From Thozetella sp. PMI_491 (lineage: Eukaryota > Ascomycota > Sordariomycetes > Chaetosphaeriales > Chaetosphaeriaceae): a DNA stretch of 64,000 nt. The position numbers and the translations under genes were made by a program. Of this stretch, positions 18,313 to 29,626 are shown piece by piece; position 1 is the first letter of the stretch, and each line of letters opens with the position of its first letter. The stretch covers positions 578,047-642,046 of the forward strand of contig MU270037.1 in assembly GCA_021432635.1 (NCBI GenBank), written 5' to 3'. Below the pieces are notes generated by a model, which worked only from the letters and a program-made list of their open reading frames with translations, was not told the origin of the DNA and made no database searches.

Positions 18313-21030
18313 TCACTCCCACTGCCTCAAATCGCGGTAAATCTCGGCGAAGCCCTCCCTTGTCTGGGGATCATTCGGATCTTGCTTCTTGAGCAACTCG
18401 CTCCTCATCTGGAGATCCTTCATTGCCCTCGTCCTCTGGCCGACCTTATCCTCGAGGTATTCCATATCGTTCCTCCTGCATGCCTTGCGGAATACGTCTC
18501 GCATCCTTTCACTGTACAGCTGGCAAGACGCGACCTGCCTGCGCTGCTTCTGCTGGAGGAAGTTACGGGCCACTGTGCTCTCCTCGCCTTCGATGATGGG
18601 CCACACCGCCGTGTCGAAGCACTCGGCGCAAACGGTGAACTGCGGGATCGCCTCCATAACGTGCCACTTCTGGTCGACGACTAAGCGGTTGCGCATGCAC
18701 TCGTCGTCGAGCGACTTCTCACGGATCTTGTCGGCTAGCCACTGCAAATCCGGTGGGGTCTGCCGGGTCATGGCACGATCCGACGTCGTCTCGAAGAGGT
18801 CGACAAACTGGTCGAAGCGCAACCGTCCGTGCGTGTAGTGCATCGAACAGAGGCCGCGAGAGGGCTCCGAGGCCGAGGCGACCGGCATGAACACGCTGGC
18901 CAAGTTCGGGAAGAGTGCCTCAATCGTGCGCGCGCAGCAGTGGCATACGGTGAAGCTGGAGATGGGCCGGCGGTTGTGCGGGTCGATAATGCTGTACCAG
19001 ACACGGGTGTCGTTGTTCGCGCCGGCGCAGGGCGTGTAACGGGCGCTGGCGGCGGCTACGTTTTTGAGCAGACGGAGGTCGTTGTAGCCATGCTTGATCG
19101 TCATCAGGAACGCGATGCGGTACCAAATCGAGCTCCCGAAATCGCAGTTGATGGCCCGCTCTATTGGCCGTGCCGGAGCCGGGATGAAGTCGTGCTTGAA
19201 ATCGGTGAGGGCGAAGACGGAGTTGTAGCAAGCCGGGCAGATATCAAAGTTCTCAGCCCGTGCGATGGTGAGCCAGTCGTCAAAGCCAGGCTGTGCCATT
19301 CTGCGGGGGCACTCGGGCAGCTTGGGGATAATGCCCTGCTGCACGTCTTCCGAGTGACGGCGGTATGATTGAATGGGCTTGTCTAGATGCGCCCTGTACT
19401 CAGCGGGGTTGAATGGAGCGGGTTGCCACGCCTGCCTCGGTGGGCTGTCCTCGAAAGAGCTGTTCCGCGAGTGAGGGGGTGGCAGAGGCGGTCGTCGAGA
19501 GTCGACGGGGCTATTCTCGGCCGAGCTGATGGGTACGGGGATCGGTATGAGAGTCGGGATAGTCAGGGTCGCGTTGCTTGTCGCGCGAGAGTGTGCGCGG
19601 GGGCGGGTGCCTCGGTTCCCTTCATCCAGCCGGTTCTTGCTGCGGGGCGCCTCGTCGACAGGGGAGAACGGCGACACCGGCCGATCGTCTTCATAATGCC
19701 TTCCCGAATTGCCTCCGGGGAATGTCGCACTCCTGGGGCTCCTCGGTGGATCTCCATCCCCGAAGCCATCTACTTGTGAGACGCGAGGCGAGGGGACCGG
19801 AGTCGTGGCCTTGGACCTCGGCCGGCTGCTCCCTACAGGACGTCCCGAATCTGGCATGAGCATGGAGCTGCGAGGATCTTGACTCATCGTGGACCTTCGC
19901 GAGCGTGGCGGCCGCTGGCTCCTCCGATCGTCGCTTATATAGCCGTCATCTTCCTCGAAGACAGGAGACCGATGCCGCCGCCTATGGCTCACGGTTCGGC
20001 TGGGCAAGCTCTCTCTGGACTCCCTCGACGACTGGGGATACGGAGGCGAGTTGCTGCCCCGATTGGGAGCTCCTCTTGGAGGGGACGAATGCTTGCGCCG
20101 TATCTGGGGTGGTGGCGACGAGTCACGGCGACGGCCGTTGGAGTGCGCAATCTCCTCGTAGCGGCCCTGCTCGGACATGTGGCGGGTATACTTTGGGGGT
20201 TCGGCGGATTGCTGCTGTCTAGGGCCCATCGGACTTCTTGAAACGTTGGACGTCGACCACCTCTCTTCAGGCGGCGGGCCTCTGCGGTCGTCTCGCACCG
20301 GGGCGGTGCGAGGGTCTCCATTGGGGTGGTCATAATAGTAAGACCGGTCCCGACGGCTTTTGCTGGAATGTTTGATGACCGGCGACAGGTGCCCGTCGGA
20401 CTGCGGCGGCTCGTCTCGACGGTTGAAGTAATCGTCGGGCTCCTGCGGCTGCTGGTTGACAGTGACATTAGACTTGGATCGGCTACGCCCTCCGGCAGGC
20501 GGACCACGGAGGTCTGTCTTGATCTGAGGGAGGTCCTGGTGGCTCTTCTTCCTCTCCAGACCGGGTTTCGCGGAGCCCCGGCCGTCTCCGGGAAGGCCCA
20601 GGTACGGCGTGGCTACCTTCCTTCCCGTGTTCGCTTCATAGTCCGCCCGCTTCTCCGCGGGCGGTGGGTAACTGTCCTCAGCCTCGCTGTCCTCGGAGGC
20701 ATTAGGCATCCAGACGAAACGGCGCTCTGGATTGTGCTCATGCACGGGCATCAGGATGGGATTTTGCTCTACATCGCCGCGGAATTTGGGCTCCTCGTCC
20801 TCGCCGGCCGAGATGGTCGAGCCATGCTCCCTCGCGAGGGAGTCAGCCTCGTCCTCGACGGTCGGGGGCGGGGGGAAGCGCTTCTTATGGAGGGCATAGT
20901 TGAAGGACCTGGGAGCTTGGGGAGCGAGTTTGGACGACTGGTTGGCGCGGACGGGCGCATAGTTCTCGAGCCTGCTCGTGGAGCTCAAACTTTTGGTTAG
21001 CTCGGTGCTGCTGGCCGTTTGTGTCGTCAT
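18313..21030 (-). CDS. Pro/Ser/Arg-rich fungal protein with cysteine-rich C-terminal domain
   Basis: Single exon, 905 aa from the ATG at 21030, which has an excellent context (GCCGCCATGACG); an in-frame ATG at 21096 would add 22 residues. Roughly residues 1-560 are disordered and rich in Ser, Arg, Pro and Asp, with many RS and SP dipeptides. Residues ~580-905 form a conserved-looking domain with paired cysteines (CPACYNS, CHCCART, CAECFD), which could bind zinc. The C-terminus ends in a charged helix. Related fungal proteins are often labelled as Ser/Arg-related nuclear matrix proteins, a label based on composition rather than demonstrated function. The cellular role is unknown; nuclear location is inferred from RS-rich composition. 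An unusually long gene-free region lies upstream. Confidence 0.8.
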   Translation of the reverse strand: MTTQTASSTELTKSLSSTSRLENYAPVRANQSSKLAPQAPRSFNYALHKKRFPPPPTVEDEADSLAREHGSTISAGEDEEPKFRGDVEQNPILMPVHEHNPERRFVWMPNASEDSEAEDSYPPPAEKRADYEANTGRKVATPYLGLPGDGRGSAKPGLERKKSHQDLPQIKTDLRGPPAGGRSRSKSNVTVNQQPQEPDDYFNRRDEPPQSDGHLSPVIKHSSKSRRDRSYYYDHPNGDPRTAPVRDDRRGPPPEERWSTSNVSRSPMGPRQQQSAEPPKYTRHMSEQGRYEEIAHSNGRRRDSSPPPQIRRKHSSPPRGAPNRGSNSPPYPQSSRESRESLPSRTVSHRRRHRSPVFEEDDGYISDDRRSQRPPRSRRSTMSQDPRSSMLMPDSGRPVGSSRPRSKATTPVPSPRVSQVDGFGDGDPPRSPRSATFPGGNSGRHYEDDRPVSPFSPVDEAPRSKNRLDEGNRGTRPRAHSRATSNATLTIPTLIPIPVPISSAENSPVDSRRPPLPPPHSRNSSFEDSPPRQAWQPAPFNPAEYRAHLDKPIQSYRRHSEDVQQGIIPKLPECPRRMAQPGFDDWLTIARAENFDICPACYNSVFALTDFKHDFIPAPARPIERAINCDFGSSIWYRIAFLMTIKHGYNDLRLLKNVAAASARYTPCAGANNDTRVWYSIIDPHNRRPISSFTVCHCCARTIEALFPNLASVFMPVASASEPSRGLCSMHYTHGRLRFDQFVDLFETTSDRAMTRQTPPDLQWLADKIREKSLDDECMRNRLVVDQKWHVMEAIPQFTVCAECFDTAVWPIIEGEESTVARNFLQQKQRRQVASCQLYSERMRDVFRKACRRNDMEYLEDKVGQRTRAMKDLQMRSELLKKQDPNDPQTREGFAEIYRDLRQWE

Positions 21031-24000
21031 GGCGGCGGGTGGGCTGCCCGTCGCGCTGCGCAGGGTTTTGGGGGAGGGATTGGCTGGACACGTCACTTAC
21101 GGCTTCGGGCTCTTGGCCCGCGAAGTCGACCAAGATCCCGTCTGGAGGAGGTTCTGGATGTCTTCGGCCTCGACCATAGTTTGGGTTTCTGTTGAAGAAA
21201 ATTGGGCAGTGGTTGTGGGCAGAACCGTGCTCGTCGGGCTCAACGCATTGTTTCTCTGGTCGCCTCTCTGTGTCTGGGGGAAGCGTGGCGGGGTACCAGA
21301 GCTGAGCGTAGAGTTTGTCTCCCCCCCTTGTGCGTTCTCGGGGGTAATCTCGCTGCGCTGGATGTCTCACTCAGCCCTGCAAAGGCAAGCTGCACGGGAG
21401 CGGCCGCAAAGGAATAAGGCCTAGTTCTGCAGCGTCTGGTTTTGCCTCTGGTGTCTCTCGGCTCCAGTGGGGTTGAAAATTGCGGTGACGCTTGCTGGGG
21501 AGCGAACGATACGCGCTGTGGGCAGTGGGGTTCGCTTTTTATTTGCAAAAAAGGGGACGAGGGAAGTCAACAAGCATGGGATTGGCCTGGAGGTGCTCGA
21601 CAGGAAGGATTGGAGCTGGGGGGACTGCGGGAAGGGGCATTTTTAAAAGGTGATAGGCGTGAGAAGCTGCGGCCAAGCTCCTGAAGCGGCCAACCAGAAA
21701 GGCATCACCGAGAGGCTGCCACCCGACACGACCTGACCTGACCTGGGTGTGAGGTGCTGGGTGCTTTGCTGCCCCCCTCCCCCTCCCCACCCCTAGGCCA
21801 CACCCCCTACTTACTACCTTACCGTAGATGGTACCGCACCGTGCCGATTGTCTGCACCTAGGCGCTGCGCCTACCAAGCACCGAAGGACGACGAAGCACA
21901 GCGACAGCTTCTAGCCTTCGGACGCTGGTGGGCCCCCTCTTTCTCCTCCACCCCCCCCGTCAGGTCTACATTTGGTTATCAATCCACACTGGAGCCGATG
22001 TATGACATAGCCATCTGCAGCCATCCCATGCAGTCCAATCCGCCTGCAAGCACGGGCGGAGGGGGACGGAGGAGACGGAGGGGACGGCGTACTCCGGGCA
22101 TGCTTGGCACGGTACCGACCAGCTAAGGTACGGGCCTGCACTGTACGGGTTAGAAGGTGGTCCGCCGCCCCCTTCGTCAGCCAGTGCCTCCAGCGAAGCA
22201 CTGCCAGAGCCCACCCCTCCATCCCTCCACACCCCACTAATCCCCCAAAAAGCTCGCAAGCTCGTAAATTATGTACTGTACTGTGCTGTCGTACCCACAG
22301 CACTGTATGGCGCACTGTACTGTGCAATACTGTACACTTCCAGTACCCATGCCCGTACCCGCCTCACCTACAGCAGCAGTCTGCCTAAGCCTCCTTCTCA
22401 TCTACTCGGCGACTGTTCTTAGTCACCTTTACGGAGTAGCCGCCCGCGAACTGCGGCAACCCAGAAAGGAGGTGGGCTCGTTTGGCTGCATGGCGAGCGT
22501 GGAGCGGTGCCGACCCATCGGCCGTTTTTTTTGTTGTTTTTTTTACGAGTCGACTCCAGAGGGTACTTGGCATGCCCTGCCCTGCCCTGCAGGGCCGCAG
22601 AGCATGAGAATCTCACCCGGGCCCCATTGATTGCATCGGAGGAAGAAGAAAGAGGGGGGCGTGTTTTGCAAAAGTGCACAACAATGCACTATTACGTGTC
22701 TGTGTGTGCCGTGCAGGCAGTATAGCTACCGGCCGCCAGGTATGGGCTGCCTCCGGTGCTGGCTGTCCTGCAGGATAATCGGATAACGAGGATAAAAACC
22801 GCGAGGGAGCTGCCTGTATGGTAATAGGTACGGCAAGTACCTCCTCGGTATGCACCTGCCATATAGCGCGCGCAGTACCCAAACAAAGTCCTGCCGTCGG
22901 TATTGCTCATATCGTCCAGGCCCAGCGTGGCTGACTCCCCCAAACCTTGGCCGACAGCCCAGCCCAGCCCAGCCCGGCCCTCGCCTTCGCCCTCGCCCTC
23001 CCCTCCTCCCGTGCCGCTGCACCTTGGTTGGCCCTTGGCCGGGGACATCCCAAAAGGGTGGGCGGTAAGGGCCTTGCCTTGAGATGTCTCGGATCGGGGC
23101 AGGAGTTGTCTGCCCAGACGCGACTCTGAGGGAGGGAGGGGGGGCTCTGTCTCGGCGGTGGGTGGCTATAACTGGCAGAATGCGCAAGGCAACACCAGGC
23201 GGGGTGGACTGGGCTCCACGGTCACGGTCGCGAGAGGGGACTTGGAAGGAGGGGAGCCGCTCGCATTGGCAAGTGGTTGGTGTGTGGGCGGTCATATCGG
23301 GGTCCCAGCTACTTGTCTGGCCAATGGCCTTTGCTTGCCGCTGCATGGGTTGCACGTTGATGGATGCCAGACCTTGCACATCCCCCAAGGTGAAGCCTCA
23401 TTCCCGCAATACAAACCCTCGCCATCTATTCCGTACTACCGCTCGTTTCTTTTTCTCTCTTACTCTACATAGCATCCATCTCGTGCCATCCCTGTCCGTA
23501 GCTCCTTTCCCTGCTGCCTTGCCGTGCGGAGGCTTATCAGGCTCTCTCTCGCTGGGCGTGTCCCGCCAAGTGCAGCCGAGAAAGACAGCCGATCCCCACG
23601 CGGTCTGCCTGATATCAAGGAAACCAAGCCCGATTCAAGTCATGATCGGAAATCGCGTCCCCCTCAGTAGCCGGGCGTATTCACACCTGCAGCAGCGCGT
23701 ACATACCTAGGCGCATGCATAGGTGCGTGGGGGAGGGGGAGGGAGAGGAGACTGAGAATCCGAGGAGGATGAGCCGTCCTCAGCTCGTGGCGGCCCTCGC
23801 TTGACAAATGGGGAGATTCTTTTTTAAACAAACCAAGGTTTCCACCTCTCACATAAATCCCTTCAAAGTGCGACTCGTCATGCTCGGGTCTTTGTGTGAA
23901 TCAGCGTACGACGCCGTCAAGACCAACCGATGTTGACGGGAGGTGACATCACTGGTGTGCGCTCATGAGAGCGTGGACGCGCAGCCGCGTGCATCTGGCC

Positions 24001-25181
24001 GAGGTTCCAGCCCAGACCAAAAAACTCGTGGGTGTCTCGGGAGACCGGGAATCAAGCGGATCTACGGAGTAAAGCTAGAGCACGAAAGCATGCCTGCAGT
24101 AGCCACCCTACTAGATTATAACGAGACAGCCTTGTCAAGGTCATCGCGTGTGGTGTAAGAGTGTAAGAGTGCCTTGCCACCCCTCCCTCTGCTTGGCTGC
24201 CGTCTGCTTCGGTGACGGAGACTGTTACTTTGGGCCACACGCTTGGTCATGGGACACGAGTCGGGACACCGAGCTCATATTGGCGATTAGGTAACCATGT
24301 CGGGGTCGGATCATTTAATGCTATAGCCGGGCCCGGGAGCTGGGAGGGAGAAAGCCGTTGGATTGGGACACCGTTTGGCCAGGGCTTGTTACGGGCACAG
24401 CCTCGTAGATGTCTACTACCCTGAAGGTTCCTCCTAGTCTGGACGCGCCGCCGCGGCATGAACCTGACTGAATGCCCAACCAGCCCACGGGCTTCAAAGA
24501 GGGCCGCTCGTCCGTCCCAGACCATGTTTAAAAATACCGACCAGGCGTTAATGTAAATTTGGCCAGGCTCTCTGGTACCACAGCATCGGCCACGAGGCCG
24601 GGGGAGGGGCGATTCTCTACTGTACATGCCGGCCTAGTTGCTACCCAAAGTCTCACAAGGAAGGGCGGAGATCGAATGTCATTGAACGGACGAGAAATGC
24701 CCGGGTTGAAGAAAGTGCTGCTTTTGCCTCTCCCCGCTCCTTCAGCTGCCTTTACCCTCCAGTCCTCATGCCCACCCTCCGACAGGCTGGGGCGAAACAT
24801 GGGGTCTGCGGCCCTCCCCTGAGGCCCACACGGGAAACGGTGGCGGCAACTATGAGTCGTTTCGCCTACTTGTGATCGCCCCAAACCGGCTATCAACACG
24901 AGATACGCACGTGAAGCCTACGCGTCCTTGTCGCCATGACTGCCCGTGGGAATGCCTTCGATTTGGACATTTAGCCCGAACGCACTGGTTCGGAAAGGCG
25001 TTGTGAGGTGGCAGCGCCCAATAGTTCGCACCGCCAAGGTGCTATAGGGTTGACGCATCCCGCTTGACCCGGTCCAGGCGAGGCTGCTGTGGTGGATATG
25101 TACGAAGGTGTGCATAGGGCAACGCGGGATGTTGTGCATAAATATGCGCTTTGTTTTGAGCCGCACATGCTCATTTATCGC
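21031..25181. other. 4.1-kb gene-free region, GC-rich low-complexity DNA
   Basis: There is no convincing gene on either strand. The many ORFs of 60-220 codons overlap one another and show compositional, not family, character. Visible structure includes purine runs (22050-22085), a TGTACTGTACTG cluster (22270-22350), CCCTG repeats (22573-22595), CCCAGCCCAG repeats (22955-22980) and pyrimidine-rich stretches (21770-21800, 22980-23010). It probably includes the promoter and long 5' leader of the protein at 18313-21030, and the 3' flank of the permease. Confidence 0.5.
22270..22350. repeat. TGTACTG-rich degenerate short repeat
   Basis: A run of CTGTACTGTACTGTGCTG, GCACTGTA, CACTGTACTGTGC and ACTGTACACTT elements within ~80 bp. 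The core GTACTGTAC occurs at 22273-22281. It resembles isolated GTACAGTAC motifs at 2743-2751 and 58353-58361. Confidence 0.6.
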
Positions 25182-27285
25182 TCATACCATAGCTGCTAGA
25201 GGGAACGGGCGCAGCCTGGACTTGAAGTAGAAGACCGCTATGCCTACAGTACCGACCAAGACGATGGCGATTCCTTGCCACGGGTCGTTTATGATGCCTC
25301 TAAGGATGAGCAAGGCGCTGACAACGCTAAAGATGATTGGGTTTCCGGTCCATGTAGTATACCGGGACGACGGGGCCGGTGTGACGCGCAGGTCATCGCG
25401 GCTGCGCAGTACGAGCAGCCCGACGACGGACATGAGGAAGAATACATACTCGGCCAGGCCTGCCTCGTGTTAGTCACGCGATAACAGCCCTCAACCGCAC
25501 CAGCGGACATTAGAAGAAGAAAAAATTGTCATAATGGCCGGGCAAAGACCCAAAAAATGTAAGCGAGAGTGAGGCATACCGATGAATGTCACAAGTCCGT
25601 TGAAACTTCCAATGACGACGAAGAAGGACGCGAGCAGCGCGTTCATGACTAAGGCATATCTAACACGTCGCGTGAGCCTCGCCGCATCTTCTTTAGATAT
25701 TCACTTCCTCACCGCCACTTCCTCCCCGGCGCCACGGGGCAACACCATCACAGAGGAGGGGGTTAGGACTCACATAGGGACGGAGTTATGCCAGCGGAGA
25801 TGCCTCGTTGCATCAGCTACCCCACGCACAGGGGCACGGACAGCACTAGGCAGTCTACGTAGAGTAAGCTCGAGGTACTCAGGCTCGTCCTTGGCGGACG
25901 CGCAATGCAGGTTCGCCAGCACGGCCGGAAAGTATGTCCTGCGGCTGGCTGCCACGCAGAGCTTGGCCGTGGCAAAGACATTGGCGTTCAGCGCGCCCAT
26001 GGCCGAGATGCTGACCACAACCGAGAACAAGAGGCTCCCCCAAGAACCGATGGTGCGCCGTGCAAATTCCTGTTCATATGGTCAGCATGGGAGTTATGAA
26101 GAGGCGTGCCAGCTTAGCCGCCTACGTCTCTCGCCGGCGGGCGGACCGGCGAGATTGTGTGAGGTGGCAAGGACGATGGGCTTACTACGACGACCGTGCT
26201 GCTCCCACGGATCATATCCATGGGCAGGCAGATGTATATTGCCGCATTTAAGAGGCAGAAACCAAAGATGACGATGGTCATGGCCCCATTGATCACGAAA
26301 GGAAGGTCGCCTTCCGGGTTCGCCATGTCACCTAGCACGAAGCCGATCTAGCACCGGGCGTAAGAGTCAGCTGCGGCTCTGCCAGAAGGGAAGGGGGTCT
26401 GTCCCTAGCGGAGCACAACGATCCGAACTGGCTTTCACTCACCGTCTCCCAGCCCCCGTAGCAGAACAGTGCGCCAAAAAGGGCCGACGCAAAGTTGCCT
26501 ATCCACGCCCACATGGGTATATCCTCCGTAGGAGTCAAACCGAACCAGCCGTACGGAGACTGCGGCACGCCGTCACCGCCCCCAAAAGCCCACGTCATAC
26601 CACCCAGGATGATGATGGCGGCCACGGCGCCCAGCTTCAGCACGAGGAATACGTTTGCCGCCTTCGCGCCCGAGCTCGCCCCCAGGCAGTTCACCAAGGT
26701 TACACCTGCCACGCAGGCAATAGCGCCTGCTTTGAGCGCAAGAGGGGACAAAGAGCTCTGCCCCCCGCCGAAAAAGCCGCCCAGCAGATAGTCGGCGAAG
26801 ATGGTAGCGATGATGGCGTTTGCGCAAGGCTTAACCAGTACCACCCACATGTAAGTGAACAGGAAGCCTGCGCCATCGCCGTAGCACGCCCGCAGGTACT
26901 CTTGGATGCCCCCGTTGCTCGGCACGCGCAGCCCCAGCTCGATGAACGATGCGGCTCCTGTCCACACGAGCAAGCCGCCGAGGAACCACACCAGAAGCCC
27001 CTGGCCTGGTGACGACACGTGCTGGCTGACTTGGCTCGGCGCCGAGAAGATGCCGGATCCGATCTGGAGGCTGATAACCAGCGCTAGCCCGTTGAGTCGC
27101 GTGAGCTTGGCCCCTCGGCCGCCGGTCATGGCCGGCGAAGGAGCTCTCGGCCCGGGCCCGGTCCGAAGCGGTGGCGGCAAAAGTCCTGGAGCCGACGGCC
27201 GAAGGAGCTCGGCGTCCGCGCCCATCTCCTCGGCGTCATCTGGCTCGGACGTCCTCAGAGCATGGAACCTGACAGAGTCCGCCAT
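25182..27285 (-). CDS. Mup1-like high-affinity amino-acid (methionine-type) permease
   Basis: Five exons: 27285-26443, 26347-26186, 26069-25774, 25659-25580 and 25459-25182; 552 aa. It is an integral plasma-membrane transporter of the APC superfamily, LAT branch. The soluble ~60-residue N-terminus precedes about twelve hydrophobic segments. The first holds LNGLALVISLQIGSGIFSAPS, whose unwound GSGIF substrate motif is characteristic of APC transporters. LGDMANPEGDLPFVINGAM and GSWGSLLFS.. SAMGALNANVF are also family-typical. The introns are 95, 116, 114 and 120 bp, and all junctions restore family sequence, including PIYALVMNALL and TFIGLAEYVFF. In yeast, Mup1 imports methionine and cysteine; substrate preference here is inferred from family only. 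Confidence 0.88.
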
Positions 27286-28213
27286 GGCTGCTCACGGAGA
27301 GGTTGTGAGATGCTGGGCCCCGCCGAGTCCTAAGAAGCGCTTTGGCGAGGTGGATAGAAGGTGCCGTTGAGCAGAAACCAGCCTCTTTGCTGATGTATAA
27401 GTTGGGACCGCCACACGAATTGGCCCGCATCACACCACGAGATCGTCGTCTTGCTCGGGCATGAGATGGTATATGAGTGCTGAGATAGAAAAAAGGCCGA
27501 TGTTTGATGCTCGCTGTCCTTTCCCAGGAACCAGGTGACGACGTTAGGATCCGTGGCGCAGCTGAGCCCATGGGAAACCACACTGATGGACCATGCATGG
27601 GCGGATGCAGGGGTGCGGTGCCAATGGCCCCCCCTGTCTCATAGTTTCCCCAGGACGAAAGCCGGGGATCTTGGCGAGCTGCTCCCCAGTCTGAACACCC
27701 CGATGAAACCAGTCCGGGTGCAACCATTGCGGAAAATTGAACACAAAGTTTTTGGGGGCACGATCGGCCGGGTAAGCCGCTCGTTTACTAGAAAGACACG
27801 CTGAGCAGTCTCGCCAAACCGGGCGCGAAGCACAAGCTTTATATCTCCGCCACAGGAGCGATTCCCCTTTTATGGGCTACCGGCCCGAAGCAGCAATCGG
27901 ACGATATTCTTGCAACAAGCATGCTATCCAAGATATACATTACTATCAATTAATGGGCCATGCTTGTGTGGATGCAGCTTGTCCCCATCTCCACAAAGAA
28001 ACTCGTACCGTCTATCCATAAACGCCACCGACATGTCTCTTCCCGCCCTTGGTATACAGAACTGCCTCCTTTTTAGGAGCGCCATTGACCCATAACATGC
28101 ACAGCTTGAGAGAGCGTTCGGCGGAGCTAACTTATCTTCCTGCCGCTTGATCCGTCTTGGAGGTAGTATGGCCTTGTACAGAGGCTCCGTCCACGAAGCC
28201 GAGGTTGGACCGC
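27286..28213. other. Permease upstream region / PGA2 3' flank
   Basis: About 930 bp without a gene. A TATAAA on the minus strand at 27843-27838 lies ~550 bp upstream of the permease ATG and could serve a long leader; this is weak. Confidence 0.4.
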
Positions 28214-28679
28214 CTACTCCTTTACAAGGAATTCTTCAATGTCCTTGTCCTCCTCCTCCTCCTTGGACTCCTGCAGCCTCTTTTCTTCGGCATCTACCAT
28301 GTCCTTAAGGAACTTGCGCTGCCGTCTCCGTGCCTTCTTGCCCCAGTCAGCGCTGGTCGCTTCGACCTCTTCCTCGTCGTCGCTGTCACCCGGAATGACC
28401 CGTCCCCGCAGCTCGTTTGGTGATATCTCTGCTCGGCCTTCGTTTTCGGCGGCTTCGTGGGAGCGCATCTGCGATTTCTTCCCGAGGGCGATCAGGTAAG
28501 GGCGAAGGAGCATGTAGGTGCCAACGACGATGACCACGCGGATCCCTTGACGCAACTTGTAAGCCATTGAGCGCGGGCACCTGAAATGGGAGTACTCTAC
28601 ATTTCTGGAGCGTCATCAGCTCGAACGAGGCCAACAGGTTGTTGGAGAAGCGCTCCCAGGCGATGCGGATGAGATCCAT
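28214..28679 (-). CDS. PGA2: Pga2-family ER trafficking protein
   Basis: Two exons, 28679-28601 and 28545-28214, with a 55-bp intron (GTAGAG..CGTCAAG, branch-like GCTCAAT); 136 aa. Pga2 is a small ER/nuclear-envelope protein needed for protein trafficking in yeast. Splicing creates MTLQKWIRVVIVVGTYMLLR, which restores the family pattern of a short amphipathic N-terminus running into a single membrane helix ending LLRPYLIALGKK. A highly charged cytosolic tail follows, with DSDDEEEVEA and KKARRRQRKF blocks and a C-terminal acidic helix. An ATG within the intron (28567) gives a shorter open frame MAYKLRQG.., but it replaces the conserved N-terminus. It diverges from the CENP-S gene across ~450 bp. 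Confidence 0.85.
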
Positions 28680-28955
28680 CTTTGGCGACCGGCGGGGTGA
28701 CGCGCGAGGGAAATGGCAGAGAATTCGGCGGCGAGGGTGAATGGAAAGTCGGTAGAGGAGGTTAGAGGAATGGAGAAGGAAAAGAAAGAAAGAAAAATAC
28801 AGGGACCGAGTGGGAGACGCTCGGAAGCCAGGGAGTTTCAAGGAGAGTGATTAAAAGTCGGTTATCAATCGCATGGAAGGCCACGGAAGTCTGAGATACC
28901 AGAAAAATAATAACGCTCGATCGCGGAAAAGCCGCAAGTGCCGTTTTCCCTAATA

Positions 28956-28963
28956 GCGGGAAA
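28956..28963. promoter_or_regulatory. E2F/SBF-like site GCGGGAAA
   Basis: GCGGGAAA (TTTCCCGC on the other strand) matches the TTTSSCGC E2F-type consensus. It sits in the divergent PGA2/CENP-S promoter. The match is short, so this is only a candidate. Confidence 0.3.
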
Positions 28964-29060
28964 CGCCACTAGAGACCCCACCAAGGCGCCAATGCATCCC
29001 TGTTACGCCGCTATAGCCCCGCCAAGGGTCCCCCCGCGCACCAGTCATTAGACGCGCTCT

Positions 29061-29066
29061 ACGCGT
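29061..29066. promoter_or_regulatory. MCB-like ACGCGT element
   Basis: ACGCGT, the MluI cell-cycle box bound by MBF in yeasts, lies 66 bp upstream of the CENP-S ATG. A second GACGCGCTC element is adjacent. S-phase control would fit a replication/repair histone-fold gene; inference. Confidence 0.35.
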
Positions 29067-29131
29067 CTTCTAGCGACAACGGCGCAAACAGCACCGCTGC
29101 CCTACGAAGCCATCGGAGAAAGACCTCAACC

Positions 29132-29626
29132 ATGGCTGAGGTGGACCATTCGGAGGACGAGGTGACGGAGGTAAAATACCGAGACAGAAAGCCCAAGACT
29201 TGCCATTTCTGATTCTTTTCGCCAGAAGCTCAAGGCTGCCCTGTGGTTTGCGGTCGGCAAGGCCGTCGACGACGAGACCCTCGCCGCCGGCCGCAACGCT
29301 ACGCCACAGTTCACCGGAGCCCTGACGGAGCTCGTCTGGGAGCAGATTGGTGAGCGCTGTCCTAGAACCCCTTGAGCCATGAATTCCACGCATGGCACGT
29401 CTTTTCCTGTGACGTTCATCCTAACCAACCGGCAGTAAGCGCTGCTGCCGACCTCGAGAACTTCGCCAAGCACGCCGGTCGGACGACGATCACGGCTGAT
29501 GACGTCCTGTTGCTGGCGCGGAGGAACGATGACCTCCGAACCCTAGTACAGGATACTATTGACGAGATGAAGGAAGTTAGAGAGAGTGCGAAGGTGACAA
29601 AGGGGAAAGGGAAGGCAAAGCAATGA
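29132..29626 (+). CDS. MHF1: CENP-S / Mhf1 histone-fold protein
   Basis: Three exons: 29132-29170, 29226-29349 and 29436-29626 (introns of 55 and 86 bp); 117 aa, the usual size. CENP-S pairs with CENP-X (Mhf2) to form a DNA-binding histone-fold tetramer. The tetramer acts with FANCM/Fml1 helicases at stalled forks and at the kinetochore. The histone fold is visible: KLKAALWFAVGKAVDDE (helix 1), FTGALTELVWEQIVSAAADLENFAKHAGRTTI (helix 2), then TADDVLLLARRNDDLRTLV (helix 3). All three exon junctions fall in frame. A short Lys-rich tail follows. It starts 66 bp downstream of an ACGCGT motif and is divergent from PGA2. Confidence 0.92.

Noticed and set aside
23084-23710. 208-codon ORF (+) in the gene-free block
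   Set aside because: No motif, odd composition, overlaps an antisense ORF of similar length, and no credible start context.
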